This document shows positions 1 through 7,721 of a stretch of DNA of 64,000 nucleotides, in pieces (positions within the stretch are counted from its first letter, which is position 1; each line of letters opens with the position of its first letter). The notes beneath the pieces were generated by a model, which had not been told where the DNA came from, ran no database searches, and saw only the letters and a list, made by a program, of their open reading frames with translations. Source of the DNA: Luteococcus sp048595755 (lineage in GTDB: Bacteria > Actinomycetota > Actinomycetes > Propionibacteriales > Propionibacteriaceae); contig NZ_CP184360.1 of assembly GCF_048595755.1 (NCBI RefSeq), positions 2,480,001 to 2,544,000 on the forward strand, read 5' to 3'. A program made the translations under genes and the position numbers.

Positions 1-2
1 AG

Positions 3-188
3 ACGCTGCGCAAGTGGCTGCGGCAGGCCCAGATCGACCAGGGCGTCCGCCCTGGGGTGACCAGCCAGGAATCGGCCGAGCTGAAACGGCTGAAGCGGGA
101 GAACGCCGAGCTGCGCCGCGCGAACGAGATCTTGAAGGCAGCCTCGGCTTTCTTCGCGGCGGAGCTCGACCGCCCCGGCAGGTACTAG
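3..188 (+). CDS. IS3-family transposase OrfA, C-terminal part (5' cut by window edge)
   Basis: About 61 codons from TLRKWLRQAQ to the TAG at 186. The heptad-rich stretch SAELKRLKRENAELRRANEI is the leucine zipper that IS3 OrfA proteins use for dimerisation, followed by the usual LKAASAFFAAELDRP ending. OrfB lies one base back (-1 frame) and overlaps this end. That is the family arrangement in which programmed -1 frameshifting makes the OrfAB transposase. The helix-turn-helix N-terminus is outside the window. Confidence 0.8.
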   Translation, partial: TLRKWLRQAQIDQGVRPGVTSQESAELKRLKRENAELRRANEILKAASAFFAAELDRPGRY

Positions 189-1093
189 TCGATTTCGTCG
201 ACGCCCATCGTGGCCGGTTCGGGGTCGAGCCGATCTGCAAGGTCCTGCGTGAGCACGGCTGCCAGATCGCCCCGAGCACCTACTACGAGGCCCGGGCCCG
301 TCGGGTCTCGGCCAGAGCCCGCCGTGACCAGCAGCTCGTCGACCTGATGCGCCAGCTGCGCGAAGCCAATCGGTTCCTGACCCGCTTCGGTGCGCGCAAG
401 ATGTGGATCTTCCTGCGCTCGCAAGGCCATGATGTGGCTCGTTGCACGATCGAGCGGTTCTACCGCGCCGAGGGCTGGCAAGGGGCGACGCGTCGGCGCA
501 GGTTCAAGCCCATGCCTTCGGACGGGGCCCCGCGGCCGGCTGACCTGGTCGATCGGGGGTTCTGGGCGGCTCGGCCGAACCGGTTGTGGGTCGCGGACTT
601 CTCCTATGTCCCGACATGGTCGGGAATGGTTTACGTCGCGTTCGTGATCGACGTGTTCAGCCGTAGGATCGTGGGCTGGCGCGCCGCTACCCGCATGACC
701 ACAGACCTGGTCCTCGACGCGTTCGAGCACGCCTTGTGGTCACGCCAGCAGCACGGCATCACGCGCCTGGACGGGTTGGTCCACCACACCGATGCCGGGT
801 CGCAATACGTCAGTTTTGCCCTCACCCAGCGGCTGGTCCAGGTCGGCGTCGATGCGTCGGTCGGGTCGAACCACGACCCCTACGACAATGCCCTGGCCGA
901 GTCCACGATCGGGTTGTTCAAGGCCGAGCTCATCCGCCCCGAAGGACCGTGGCGCAGCGTCGAGCACGTCGAGCTCGAAACCCTGCGCTGGGTCGACTTC
1001 TACAACACCATCCGTCCCCACGAGGCCCTGGACGACCTCACCCCGATCCAGGCAGAAGACCTCCACTACCATCGACCCAGGCTCACCGCCTGA
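185..1093 (+). CDS. IS3-family transposase OrfB (rve integrase domain)
   Basis: The OrfB frame is open from base 14, but recognisable homology starts near 185 (VDFVDAHRGRFGVEPICKVL). It shows the HTH_21-like region and then the DDE integrase core: first Asp in LWVADFSYV, second in HHTDAGSQY, Glu in DNALAESTIGLFKAE. It ends with the normal YNTIRPHEAL motif. No frameshift or stop is seen, so the enzyme looks intact if OrfA is complete outside the window. Expression is expected as an OrfAB fusion by -1 frameshifting near 170-186. The exact start of a free OrfB is uncertain. Confidence 0.9.
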   Translation, partial: LVDFVDAHRGRFGVEPICKVLREHGCQIAPSTYYEARARRVSARARRDQQLVDLMRQLREANRFLTRFGARKMWIFLRSQGHDVARCTIERFYRAEGWQGATRRRRFKPMPSDGAPRPADLVDRGFWAARPNRLWVADFSYVPTWSGMVYVAFVIDVFSRRIVGWRAATRMTTDLVLDAFEHALWSRQQHGITRLDGLVHHTDAGSQYVSFALTQRLVQVGVDASVGSNHDPYDNALAESTIGLFKAELIRPEGPWRSVEHVELETLRWVDFYNTIRPHEALDDLTPIQAEDLHYHRPRLTA

Positions 1094-1132
1094 GCCACCA
1101 AACCAAGTCTCCGGAAACTCCGGGGCGGTTCA

Positions 1133-1833
1133 AATCCTTCACCTACAACCCGGTCGGGATGGACTCCTACACCAGTCCCAACAACCAAGGACAAGTCTCA
1201 CTGTTCACTCTGCCCACCGGGCAGACCCTCGGCTACCAGGTGGGTGGGAAGATGATCTACTTCCACAAGGACCGTCAAGGCTCGGTGCTGGCGATGAGCA
1301 ACGATGCCGGCGACAAGGAAGCCTTCTACCGCTACGACCCCTACGGCCAACCACGCGACTACTTCCGCTGGAGCGACGAGGCCAAAGCCAACATCCTCAT
1401 GTATGTCGGACTGCCCCGTGACTTCTCCACCGGCCTGATCCGCATGGGAGCGCGCTGGTACGACCCGTCGATCGCACGCTTCACCACCGCCGACCCCAGC
1501 GGTCAAGAACAAAACCCCTACCTCTACGCCGCAGCCAACCCCATCAACAACGTCGATCCAAGTGGTCTCGGATGGACATCCACATTGGCGGGCGCTGGTT
1601 TTGGTAGCCTCGCTGGAGGATTCGCCCGTGGTGCATGTGGGGTGATGCTCTACTGCCATGCAGGTGGTCTCCTAGTCACGACGGCGGCCACCTTCGCGGC
1701 AACAGATATGACGGGTGGATCCTTGAGTGAATCCGCACAAGCCGCCGGAGGCGCCGCAGTGGGATACATCGCCGGAGGGCTTGGAGTACGTGCAGGCGAG
1801 AAGTTCTCCGCCATGCGGAGCATCGGAGGTTAA
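1133..1833 (+). pseudogene. RHS-repeat polymorphic toxin, C-terminal part, cut by IS3
   Basis: The frame continues straight out of the IS3 end and reads as the end of an RHS core. It shows YFHKDRQGSVLAMSN, FYRYDPYGQP, then GLIRMGARWYDPSIARFTTAD and NPYLYAAANPINNVDPSG. The last is the RHS-associated core terminus, after which variable toxic tips begin. The tip (from DPSG at 1555, about 90 residues) is Gly/Ala-rich and hydrophobic, with two Cys in ACGVMLYCHAGG and no recognisable nuclease or deaminase motif. TAA at 1831 touches the ATG of the next gene. The upstream rhs body is lost or lies beyond the IS, so the protein is probably not made as such. Confidence 0.8.
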
Positions 1834-2202
1834 ATGAAGACCTACATCACCATCATGAGGGCGCTGACCTTCCTTGGGCTTGCGCTTGGTCTTTGCCTCG
1901 CGGTAATGACGCCTATCAACGAGTGGTTTTTTGGCCTGCTCCTATACGCCATGCCCTTGGCGCATTCTATTCGTCTCGTGAAGAACCCGTCGCAAGCCCA
2001 CTTCGATATCGGGGTCGAAGTTGTGCGAAGGTACCTCTGGTTGGGCCTAGCCCTCAGTGCTGGGCTCATCGCAACAGGTGCGTCTCGGATAGGTCTAGAT
2101 CCTAGGGGTGAACGGGCAGTATTGTATGTAGTCGCCATCGGGTTGGTTCCAGCGATGATTTCGTTTGGAATTCTGACTATCGAGAGTCGACGGGGAGAAT
2201 GA
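1834..2202 (+). CDS. Small membrane protein, candidate immunity to the Rhs tip
   Basis: 122 residues starting at ATG directly after the rhs stop (TAAATG), with no room for its own promoter, so it is translated with the toxin tip. Hydrophobic segments at about 9-27, 30-45, 66-84 and 94-113 suggest three to four membrane helices. Position right behind an RHS C-terminal tip is the usual place for the cognate immunity gene. A membrane immunity protein would suit a membrane-active toxin. I recognise no family; the role is inferred from position. Codon use is less GC-rich than the flanking IS. Confidence 0.65.
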   Translation: MKTYITIMRALTFLGLALGLCLAVMTPINEWFFGLLLYAMPLAHSIRLVKNPSQAHFDIGVEVVRRYLWLGLALSAGLIATGASRIGLDPRGERAVLYVVAIGLVPAMISFGILTIESRRGE

Positions 2203-2233
2203 TGGGGATTCAGACAATCTCGCACGCGCTCAG

Positions 2234-2572
2234 ATGAACCACTCAATAGAACGGGCGTTGCGTTGGCGCAATCCGCCAGCGCAACGCCTGTTCTATGCGA
2301 TTTCTGGCTCTTGGGACTTGGACCCGAGCGGACTGGCCAATATGGAAGATTTCTCCAATGGTTTGACTCAGTTCGCTGCGGGACAAGTAGCCAAGGGGTT
2401 TTGTCTCGCTGCGGGCGCGGCGGTTGCTGGCTGCTACGCGGGAGTGGGAATGGTAACTGGGGCTGCGGCAGGGCTGCACATTGGCCTCGCGCGGGGCTAC
2501 TCCTCGAGAGAGATTGCTGGTGAAGTTCTGCAAGGCGCAGTGTTTGGGGCTTTGGGAGGTCTTCCCCTTTAG
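2234..2572 (+). CDS. Orphan Rhs C-terminal tip (DPSGL-type cassette)
   Basis: Open frame of 112 codons from ATG 2234, of which the first about 28 fall in a hairpin and look non-coding. From 2321 it reads LDPSGLANMEDFSNGL and then a Gly/Ala-rich hydrophobic domain. It therefore starts with the same DPSGL junction as the tip at 1555. The two tips share a loose pattern: a Gly-x-Cys, a second Cys followed by [HY]AG, a hydrophobic stretch, then a Ser-rich turn and GA-x2-G-x-[LI]-GGL. It is best explained as a displaced spare toxin tip that can recombine onto an rhs core. Activity is unknown. Confidence 0.55.
   Translation: MNHSIERALRWRNPPAQRLFYAISGSWDLDPSGLANMEDFSNGLTQFAAGQVAKGFCLAAGAAVAGCYAGVGMVTGAAAGLHIGLARGYSSREIAGEVLQGAVFGALGGLPL
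2246..2296. repeat. Long hairpin, 23-bp arms with 5-nt loop
   Basis: Arms 2246-2268 and 2274-2296 are inverted copies with two mismatches, with loop CAATC. The hairpin lies between the first immunity gene and the second Rhs-tip reading frame. It has no T-run, so it may be a transcriptional attenuator, a Rho-dependent stop or a small mobile-repeat remnant. It occupies the first codons of the frame starting at ATG 2234, which makes that start doubtful. Confidence 0.75.
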
Positions 2573-2631
2573 TAAGCGAGTGCGCTTAATCGAAGAAAGA
2601 GTTTAGGTTCCCGGTAGCGAAGTGAGAGAAG

Positions 2632-2805
2632 ATGTCAAAAAGGGAAGCTCGCTTGGCATTCATTTTGATTGCCTCGCCCTTGGCGGTAGTCATGGGACTT
2701 TATGGAGGTGGTGTGATAGATGAAACCTTACGCCTATACCTCTTAGCGGGGATCGTGGTCTGGGTCCTGATTCTGATGGTCTGGATGACAAAAAGGAGCT
2801 TATAG
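2632..2805 (+). CDS. 57-residue two-helix membrane protein, candidate immunity to the orphan tip
   Basis: ATG at 2632, TAG at 2803. A purine-rich stretch (GTGAGAGAAG) sits just upstream. Two hydrophobic helices at about residues 8-25 and 36-52 are separated by GGGVIDETLRL, and the C-terminus is basic (MTKRSL). It follows an orphan Rhs tip in the same orientation, repeating the order tip then membrane protein seen at 1555-2202. No family is recognised. Function is inferred from position and topology only. Confidence 0.5.
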   Translation: MSKREARLAFILIASPLAVVMGLYGGGVIDETLRLYLLAGIVVWVLILMVWMTKRSL

Positions 2806-2815
2806 AACGGGGTGA

Positions 2816-2842
2816 GGGCCGCCATCATCGTGATGGCGGCCC
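2816..2842. terminator. Perfect 12-bp stem, 3-nt loop
   Basis: GGGCCGCCATCA (2816-2827), loop TCG, then its exact complement (2831-2842), 10 bases after the 57-residue gene. No T-run follows. It probably ends transcription of the Rhs-tip cassettes. The 260 bases from here to the next IS end at 3103 show no credible gene. Confidence 0.55.
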
Positions 2843-3102
2843 GCAGCCGTATGCGGCGGGGCCTATCTGCGTCGACGGGCCCGTCAGTGGCAGTGGACCG
2901 GTCGGATGTGCTGGTTAGGGTCAGACTGTCCCGCGGCAAGCCACGGTCTTCGAGCAGGCCGCCCGTAATCCCCCAGACAGCATTCGACCCCGCCCCAATC
3001 TGGCTCTTCGGACCTGAGGTGGGGCGGGTAGTCGAGGTCCGGTGAGGTGAGGGGCCGGGGTCTTCGGCAGGATCAGCAGCGGCCAAACTCGCTGTTCCAA
3101 GA

Positions 3103-3656
3103 TGAAGCGCCCCGGGTTTGATGCCGCATCCGTTTGAGTTCGAGAGGATGCAGTCATGCCGAAAGTGATCGATGAGAAGGTCCGTGCCCGGGCGGTGCGG
3201 CTGGTGCAGGAGCACCGCTCGGAGTACCCGACCGAGTCGAAGGTGCTGGAGGCCGTGGCCCGGCAGGCGGGGGTCGGCAGGAGTCGTTGCGGCGGTGGGT
3301 GAACCAGGCCGAGGTCGATTCCGGGGCCCGGCCGGGAAACGACCAGCGCTGAGCTGGAGGAGATCAAGAAGCTGAAGGCCGAGAACAAGCGGCTGCGAGA
3401 AGACGTGGCGATCCTGAAGGCGGCCACGAGTTTCTTCGTGGGGGAACTCGACCCCCGCAACCGATGATCTTGGGTTTCATCGACATGCTTCGTGTCGAGG
3501 GCCATGCGGTCGAGTCGATCTGTCGGGTGCTGCGCGAGCAGGGTTGCCAGGTCGCCGCACGGACCTACCGTTGTTGGGCCAGGGGTCGGGTCAGCGCCCG
3601 CACGGTCTCGGACGCGCAGGTCGCCGACGCCGTCCACCGGATCGTGTGGCGGTATG
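3103..3656 (+). mobile_element. Degenerate IS3-family element, right part lost
   Basis: It begins with inverted repeat TGAAGCGCCCCGGGTTTG at 3103, nearly the same as the end of the IS3 at 1132, so both belong to one subgroup. It contains a frameshifted orfA and the first about 62 codons of orfB and is cut off at 3656/3657. There a different terminal sequence (TGTCAACGTCGGCC) of an IS21-type element begins. The remnant cannot move on its own. Confidence 0.8.
3156..3466 (+). pseudogene. IS3-family orfA with two compensating frameshifts
   Basis: ATG 3156 follows GAGAGGATG as ribosome-binding region. The first 44 codons read as an OrfA helix-turn-helix (KVLEAVARQAGVG). A base is missing near 3282, where the expected RESLRRWVNQ appears in the next frame. 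An extra base in GGGAAACG near 3340 restores the original frame for the leucine zipper (ELEEIKKLKAENKRLRED) through to TGA at 3464. It is therefore inactive. The downstream ATG of orfB overlaps this stop. Confidence 0.75.
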
Positions 3657-3679
3657 TGTCAACGTCGGCCGAAATCTGA
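3464..3679 (+). pseudogene. IS3-family orfB, N-terminal fragment
   Basis: ATG 3464 overlaps the orfA TGA. Residues 1-62 (ILGFIDMLRVEGHAVESICR and onward) match the OrfB start of the IS at 185, then homology ends at HRIVW. The last nine codons are read from the adjoining IS21-type terminus. The whole DDE catalytic core is missing. Confidence 0.8.
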
Positions 3680-3750
3680 GCAGAGATCGACGCCTGAAAA
3701 CTGACCAGGCCGCGCAAGCGACCTGCGGCATGAGAGTCAGTAGTTGTTGG

Positions 3751-4371
3751 TCACTGCAGTTCAAAGGTGACCACGTCTGTGGGGTCGTCGCCGCCCAGGC
3801 CGGGATAGTGGGTGTCGAGAGCGTCTTGGAGTTCGGCAAGGGAGCTGAAGCCATCGTTGCGTGCATGCTCCTCGGTGAGGTCGCAGCGCCGGACCGCGGT
3901 GACGGAGGTCACTTTCGCCGCCATGGTGACAACATCACCGCTGTCCTTCTCGAAGACGATTGTGGCTGCACCTTCATGGAAGGGGTCGTCGATGCGGATG
4001 GTCTGGCGCTTGGCGCCGCTTCGGATCGAGGGTTCGTAGCCCTCCCACATGTAGATGCGCTGGGCCTGTTCGGCGGAGCGCCAGTCATATGCGTGGGGGA
4101 GCAGTTCTGAGACGGTCATGGCTTCGAGGCCATTACTGCCGCGCACCACGCACTGGATCGTAGGATCCAGATCGTGGAGAACCTGGCGACACTTGCCGCA
4201 CGGCGCGATCACCTGACCGGTCCGGCCATACACGGCCACCACGGCGACCACGGGGTCTGACGGGTGCGTGGCCGCATGGTTGGCGAGTGCCGAGATCTCA
4301 CCGCAGGGACCGCCCAGGAAGTGGTAGGCCTTGAGCCCCAGGACGTGGCCGACCGCGCTGTCATCGGCAGT
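3751..4371 (-). pseudogene. Cytidine-deaminase-like + ASCH domain protein, 5' end missing
   Basis: The frame is open from 4371 down to TGA at 3751 (about 206 codons); recognisable protein starts near 4358. The N-terminal half is a cytidine-deaminase fold with zinc motifs: PCGE in FLGGPCGEISALA, then PCGKC in VIAPCGKCRQVL. The second half is an ASCH-like domain (IYMWEGYEPSIRSGAKRQTI to the end). The first strand and start codon of the deaminase are absent because an IS21-like end (TGTCA at 4359) replaces them. Known relatives of this architecture are nucleoside deaminases; here the product is probably inactive. A GTG at 4251 is open but would lose the PCGE zinc site. Confidence 0.7.
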
Positions 4372-4399
4372 TTAGGAATGTCACGCCCCTCGGTGGGGA

Positions 4400-5245
4400 T
4401 TAGTTGTCCCGGTCTTTGGCGAGGAGTTCTCGGCGGGCGCGGGTGCGATAGGACTCGCCTGACAGGGCTAGGACTTCGGCATGGTGGACGAGGCGGTCGA
4501 TCATGGCGGCGGCGATGACGTCGTCGGGGAAGGTTTCGCCCCAGCGGCCGAAGGGAAGGTTGCTGGTGACGATGATGGAGCCTTGTTCGTAGCGGGATGC
4601 GACGAGTTGGAAGAACAGGTTGGCTGCGTCGGCGTCGAAGGGCAGGTAGTCGACCTCGTCGACGATGACCAGGCGGTAGCGCTTGATCTTCTTGAGCTCG
4701 GCGTCGAGTTGCCCTGCCTGGTGGGCGGTCTGGAGCCGGCTGATCCAGGCGCTGGCGGTGTCGAACAGGACGCTGTGACCGTTCTGCGCGGCCTTGATGC
4801 CCAGGCCGATCGCGAGGTGGGTCTTGCCGATGCCGGGAGGGCCGAGCAGGACCACGTTCTCGGCCTTCGACACGTAGGTGCTCGTGGCGAGGTGGGCTAG
4901 CAGGTCGCGGCGCAGGGATGGGAGGTGGTCGTAGCTGAAGTCCTCGAGGGTCTTCATGGCGGGGAAGTGGGCGGTGCGGATCCGCATCATGGTGCCGGCG
5001 GCTTCCCGGTCGGCGGCCTGGCGTTCGAGGACGGCGGCGAGGTATTGCTCGTGGGACCAGCCCAGGTCGCGGGTCTGGTCGGCGATCTCGGCCCAGGTCT
5101 TGGCGATGGTGGGCATCTTGAGCACGCGGGTGAGGAAGGCGAGCTGGGAGGCGATGCGTTCCCCGTCCTGACTGGCAGACGCTGCGGCCGCGAAGCCAGC
5201 AGCAGTGTCGGCCTCGGCATCCGGGGCGGTGGTCTTGGTGGTCAT
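4400..5245 (-). CDS. istB: IS21-family helper ATPase IstB
   Basis: 281 residues. ATG at 5245 overlaps the istA TGA (ATGA), the usual IS21 coupling. A DnaC-like AAA+ fold is visible: Walker A GPPGIGKTHLA near residue 115, Walker B LVIVDEVDYLPF near 180, sensor region IIVTSNLPFGRWGE. IstB binds and loads the IstA transposase on target DNA. The gene has no break. Without a working istA in this copy it could only help another element. Confidence 0.9.
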   Translation of the reverse strand: MTTKTTAPDAEADTAAGFAAAASASQDGERIASQLAFLTRVLKMPTIAKTWAEIADQTRDLGWSHEQYLAAVLERQAADREAAGTMMRIRTAHFPAMKTLEDFSYDHLPSLRRDLLAHLATSTYVSKAENVVLLGPPGIGKTHLAIGLGIKAAQNGHSVLFDTASAWISRLQTAHQAGQLDAELKKIKRYRLVIVDEVDYLPFDADAANLFFQLVASRYEQGSIIVTSNLPFGRWGETFPDDVIAAAMIDRLVHHAEVLALSGESYRTRARRELLAKDRDN

Positions 5246-6445
5246 GAGGCTCCTTGGTGGGTGTGGAAGTCGACGCCGAACAGGGCGTCGTAGTCGGGCA
5301 GGGCGCGGATCGCGACGGCGTGTCCGTCGTCGTGGGTGCGGGTGGCCGGGGGAGTGGCGGGTGCGCTGGTTGTAGGCGTGGCGCAGGTCGTGGGCGATGC
5401 GCTGGTGGGCGGGGTCGGTGATGGTCTGGCCCGTGGCCCAGCAGCGGGTGTGGAGCCCGACCAGGGCGTCGTCACACAGGATGCGGACCTGGTCGCCGGT
5501 GGTGGTCGCGGTCACGAACCGGCCGATCGCGCGCGGGTCTGCGGAGTAGTCGTTGCCGTCGAGGCGGATGTAGTAGTCCCGGGCGAGCCGGACCCGGTGG
5601 TGCAGGCCAACGACAGGCGGCAAGGGTGGCAGGTCGAGCATCGCGGCCCGGTCGGTGTTCCAGCGCTCGGCGGGGCTGGCGCCCACGGCGCGGATGCGGC
5701 GCTGGTTGGCGTGGGTGGTGAGCCAGTCAGTGACCTGGGTGTTGAAGTCGGCGGGGCTGGTGAAGACCCGGCCGGGCAGGAAGGACGTTTCGAGGTAGCC
5801 GTTGCGTCGTTCGACCAGGCCCTTGAACTCGGGGTCGCGGGGCGGGGCGAGGTGGAGGCGGACGCCGAGGGTGCCGGTGAACGCGGCGGCCTCGGCCGAG
5901 TGTCTTGGGGACGCGCCCCCACTGGGTAAGGATGTGCCACATGCCGGTCTGTCGCCGGCCTTGCGGGAACAGATCATCACCGCGCTGGTGTGGCGGGAGT
6001 AGCCGCAGGTCATGGTCAGCACCGGCAGGATCCGTTCGGTGCCATGCCCAACGGGGATCGGTGTGGCGGGGAACCACAGGTCGCACTGGGCGAGTTCGCC
6101 GGGCTGGTAGGTGATCCGGTCGGCGGAGTCCGGTGGCTGGAAGTACGGCCGCAGGATGCGGATGCGGTCCTTGAGGATCGTCATGGAGTGGCGCCAACCG
6201 ATGCGTTCGGCGATCACCGTCGCCGGCATCGTCGGGTACTGCGCCAAGAGCTGACGAATCTGTGTCTCGAACGGGTCGACCAAGGACCCGGTGGGTGGGC
6301 GGTGGTACTGGGGTGGCCGGTCGGACTTGAGAGCGGCGGAGACGGTGTTGCGGGAGATGCCCAGGTGGCGGGCGATGGCGGCCTTAGATAGGCCTTCAGC
6401 ACGGTGCAGCCGACGGATCTCGGCCCAATCCTCCAAAGTGATCAC
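5242..6445 (-). pseudogene. istA: IS21-family transposase istA, frameshifted and internally deleted
   Basis: GTG 6445 starts ITLEDWAEIRRLHRAEGLSK, a helix-turn-helix, with GGAGG about 12 bases upstream. The core has the first catalytic Asp (AQCDLWFPATPI) and the Glu region (FKGLVERRNGYLE). Between them the frame slips near 5940-5960: the expected GMWHILTQWGRVPKTL is in another frame, and the segment that normally carries the second Asp is missing. A second slip near 5330, probably an extra G in CCCCCGGCC, puts the tail (ALPDYDALFGVDFHTHQ) in the frame that ends at 5242. Two lesions and a lost catalytic residue make it inactive. Confidence 0.85.
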
Positions 6446-6516
6446 CCCTGACAGGTTCCTCCGGGCTGCTCAGTTTTTGCCCGTCGATTCCTGCTCAGGG
6501 TTCACCCGCCGTCGAC

Positions 6517-6830
6517 AGCAGGAGCCCTTCGTCGGCCATGATCCGCAACACCGTTGATGGCGAGACCAGGTGGCCGTCGTGGCGGACCATGGCCCAGATC
6601 TTGCGGTGTCCCCAGGCGGGATGTTTGCTGGCCATCGCGACCACAGCGGCTCGGTGTTGATCGCGAGCTGGAGCGGGCCGCGGGCCCTTCGTCGGCTGGC
6701 CTGCGCGGGCTCTGGCTTGCCAGCGCCGCCAGGTCCGTTCGGGAATGTCGAGCAGCTCACAGAACCTCGAGGTCGAAATTCCCTCGTCGATCCGGATCAC
6801 CTCAAGGTCTTCGAAGGGCTCAACCGGCCC
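6517..6830 (-). pseudogene. IS3-family orfB, N-terminal fragment
   Basis: Reading starts around VIRIDEGISTSRFCELLDIP near 6815, then WRRWQARARAGQPTKGPRPA and HPAWGHRKIWAMVRHDGHLV up to MADEGLLL. From there the frame runs into the IS21-type end (STAGEP). The integrase core is absent here but is present in the complementary fragment at 10245. Confidence 0.75.
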
Positions 6831-7114
6831 TCCGCACTCTTCTTCCAGACACGCAGCTCGACCGCTGTCTCGCCGAGCGCCAAAGTGAGGTCCTCGACCT
6901 GCGCCCCGAGATGCGCTTCCCGGGTCGACGGCCCCGACTTGCCCGCCGCGAGCGCGGTCTTGCCTGCTTCGAGGAACTCGGCCTTCCATCGGCCGATCGA
7001 CTGCTCGGAGACCTTCTCCTTACGGGCCGCCTCGGCGACCGACACCTCGCCGGCCAGCACGCTCAGCACGATCCTGGTCTTGGTCTCCGGACTGAACACC
7101 GGTGGTCGTCCCAT
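6797..7114 (-). CDS. IS3-family transposase OrfA (HTH_Tnp_1)
   Basis: 105 residues from ATG 7114, chosen because AGGAGG lies about 8 bases upstream; the frame is open further but without a site. MGRPPVFSPETKTRIVLSVL then VSVAEAARKEKVSEQSIGRW is the helix-turn-helix of IS3 OrfA, followed by a short coiled coil ending in VWKKSAEGRL. OrfB follows in another frame. Intact by itself, but its partner orfB is cut off at 6517. Confidence 0.8.
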   Translation of the reverse strand: MGRPPVFSPETKTRIVLSVLAGEVSVAEAARKEKVSEQSIGRWKAEFLEAGKTALAAGKSGPSTREAHLGAQVEDLTLALGETAVELRVWKKSAEGRLSPSKTLR

Positions 7115-7204
7115 GGTCAGTTCCTCCTGCTCTCCGACGCCGATCATGCCCTCACAACCGGCCTGCCAGAAAGCTTGACGCGGGACATGACCAACCCCAG
7201 ACCA

Positions 7205-7247
7205 GCCGGGGCACCTGTACCGCTCGGGGGAGCGCAGGTGCCCCGGC
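7205..7247. terminator. Strong GC hairpin, 13-bp perfect stem
   Basis: GCCGGGGCACCTG (7205-7217) pairs exactly with 7235-7247; the loop can form an inner CGCT/AGCG stem. No T-run. It lies just outside the IS3 end at 7187 and may shield it from transcription. Confidence 0.6.
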
Positions 7248-7255
7248 AACCTCCA

Positions 7256-7290
7256 CCGCACCGCCCGGCATGGGGTGCCGGGCGGTGCGG
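7256..7290. terminator. Second strong GC hairpin, 15-bp perfect stem
   Basis: CCGCACCGCCCGGCA (7256-7270), loop TGGGG, exact complement 7276-7290. It stands nine bases after the preceding hairpin. The following 430 bases up to 7721 contain no credible gene. From about 7540 the sequence turns AT-rich and probably carries the promoter of the secreted-peptide gene. Confidence 0.6.
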
Positions 7291-7721
7291 CACAACCAGG
7301 ACCCACGCGTAACGTCTGTCACCCCGACAACGGACACGCAGGCCTCACGACTGCACCAACTGCGGAACCCACCTCGAGATCTGGGACCGCGGCCCTCGAC
7401 GTCACCTCCATGGAAGTCACCGAACTTCGCCGACACCTCCTCACGGATCGCCCTCGTGCACGCCAATCCCGTCCAAATGATCCAGCTAGAAGCGAGGAGG
7501 TCAAGGGAGTGTACAGCCAACCTCCGAAAGGCATTCCGATTCATCACTAATAATCGTCTGTGAAATTATTCAGGCAATATTCAACTCCTACTCCTTTCTC
7601 GTGGGGGCTTTAGATGTGTAGCGTGCACAATAACGAACGCTGCCGTCCGTCGAAGGGAAGGAGTAAATTCACTTGCGACCTTCGCCAAGTTCCTTAATGT
7701 TTAGATACGAGGTTTATTACC

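Larger units (their letters stand above)
1..1132 (+). mobile_element. IS3-family insertion sequence, left end outside window
   Basis: The element holds the end of orfA and a complete orfB and stops at a terminal inverted repeat (1113-1132, outward reading TGAACCGCCCCGGAG). The same terminal sequence, with one substitution, opens the second IS3 copy at 3103. The right end lies inside an rhs coding frame that resumes at 1133, so this insertion interrupts rhs. The left end is beyond the window, so size and target duplication cannot be read. Confidence 0.85.
3657..6517 (-). mobile_element. IS21-type element (istA-istB) with an extra gene fragment before one end
   Basis: The outer ends are a 48-bp imperfect inverted repeat: 3657-3704 against 6470-6517, 37 of 48 positions equal. 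Each is built from two roughly 25-bp subunits containing CTGCTCAG, as expected for IS21-family transposase sites. Inside are istA and istB, and between istB and the left end a truncated deaminase-ASCH gene. A second end-like motif (TGTCATCGGCAGTTTAGGAA) sits at 4359 just past istB. So the true boundary may instead be 4359-6517, with 3657-3704 left from another copy. No target duplication is evident, and both flanks are different broken IS3 elements. Confidence 0.7.
6517..7187 (-). mobile_element. IS3-family element, orfA-side half
   Basis: The end at 7162-7187 (CCTGCCA...CTTGACGCGGGACA) is the inverted partner of 10236-10260, which ends the other half of the same IS type. This half carries orfA and the N-terminal part of orfB and stops at the IS21-type terminus (6517). 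Its last 187 bp (6517-6703) are repeated with one mismatch at 10909-11095. Confidence 0.8.

Noticed and set aside
2812..3045. 77-codon frame after the Rhs cassettes
   Set aside because: Starts inside a hairpin, no ribosome-binding site, arginine-rich random composition.
4252..4518. Small plus-strand frame overlapping the deaminase 5' region and istB end
   Set aside because: The minus strand encodes the deaminase zinc motif and IstB here; plus frame has no domain or binding site.
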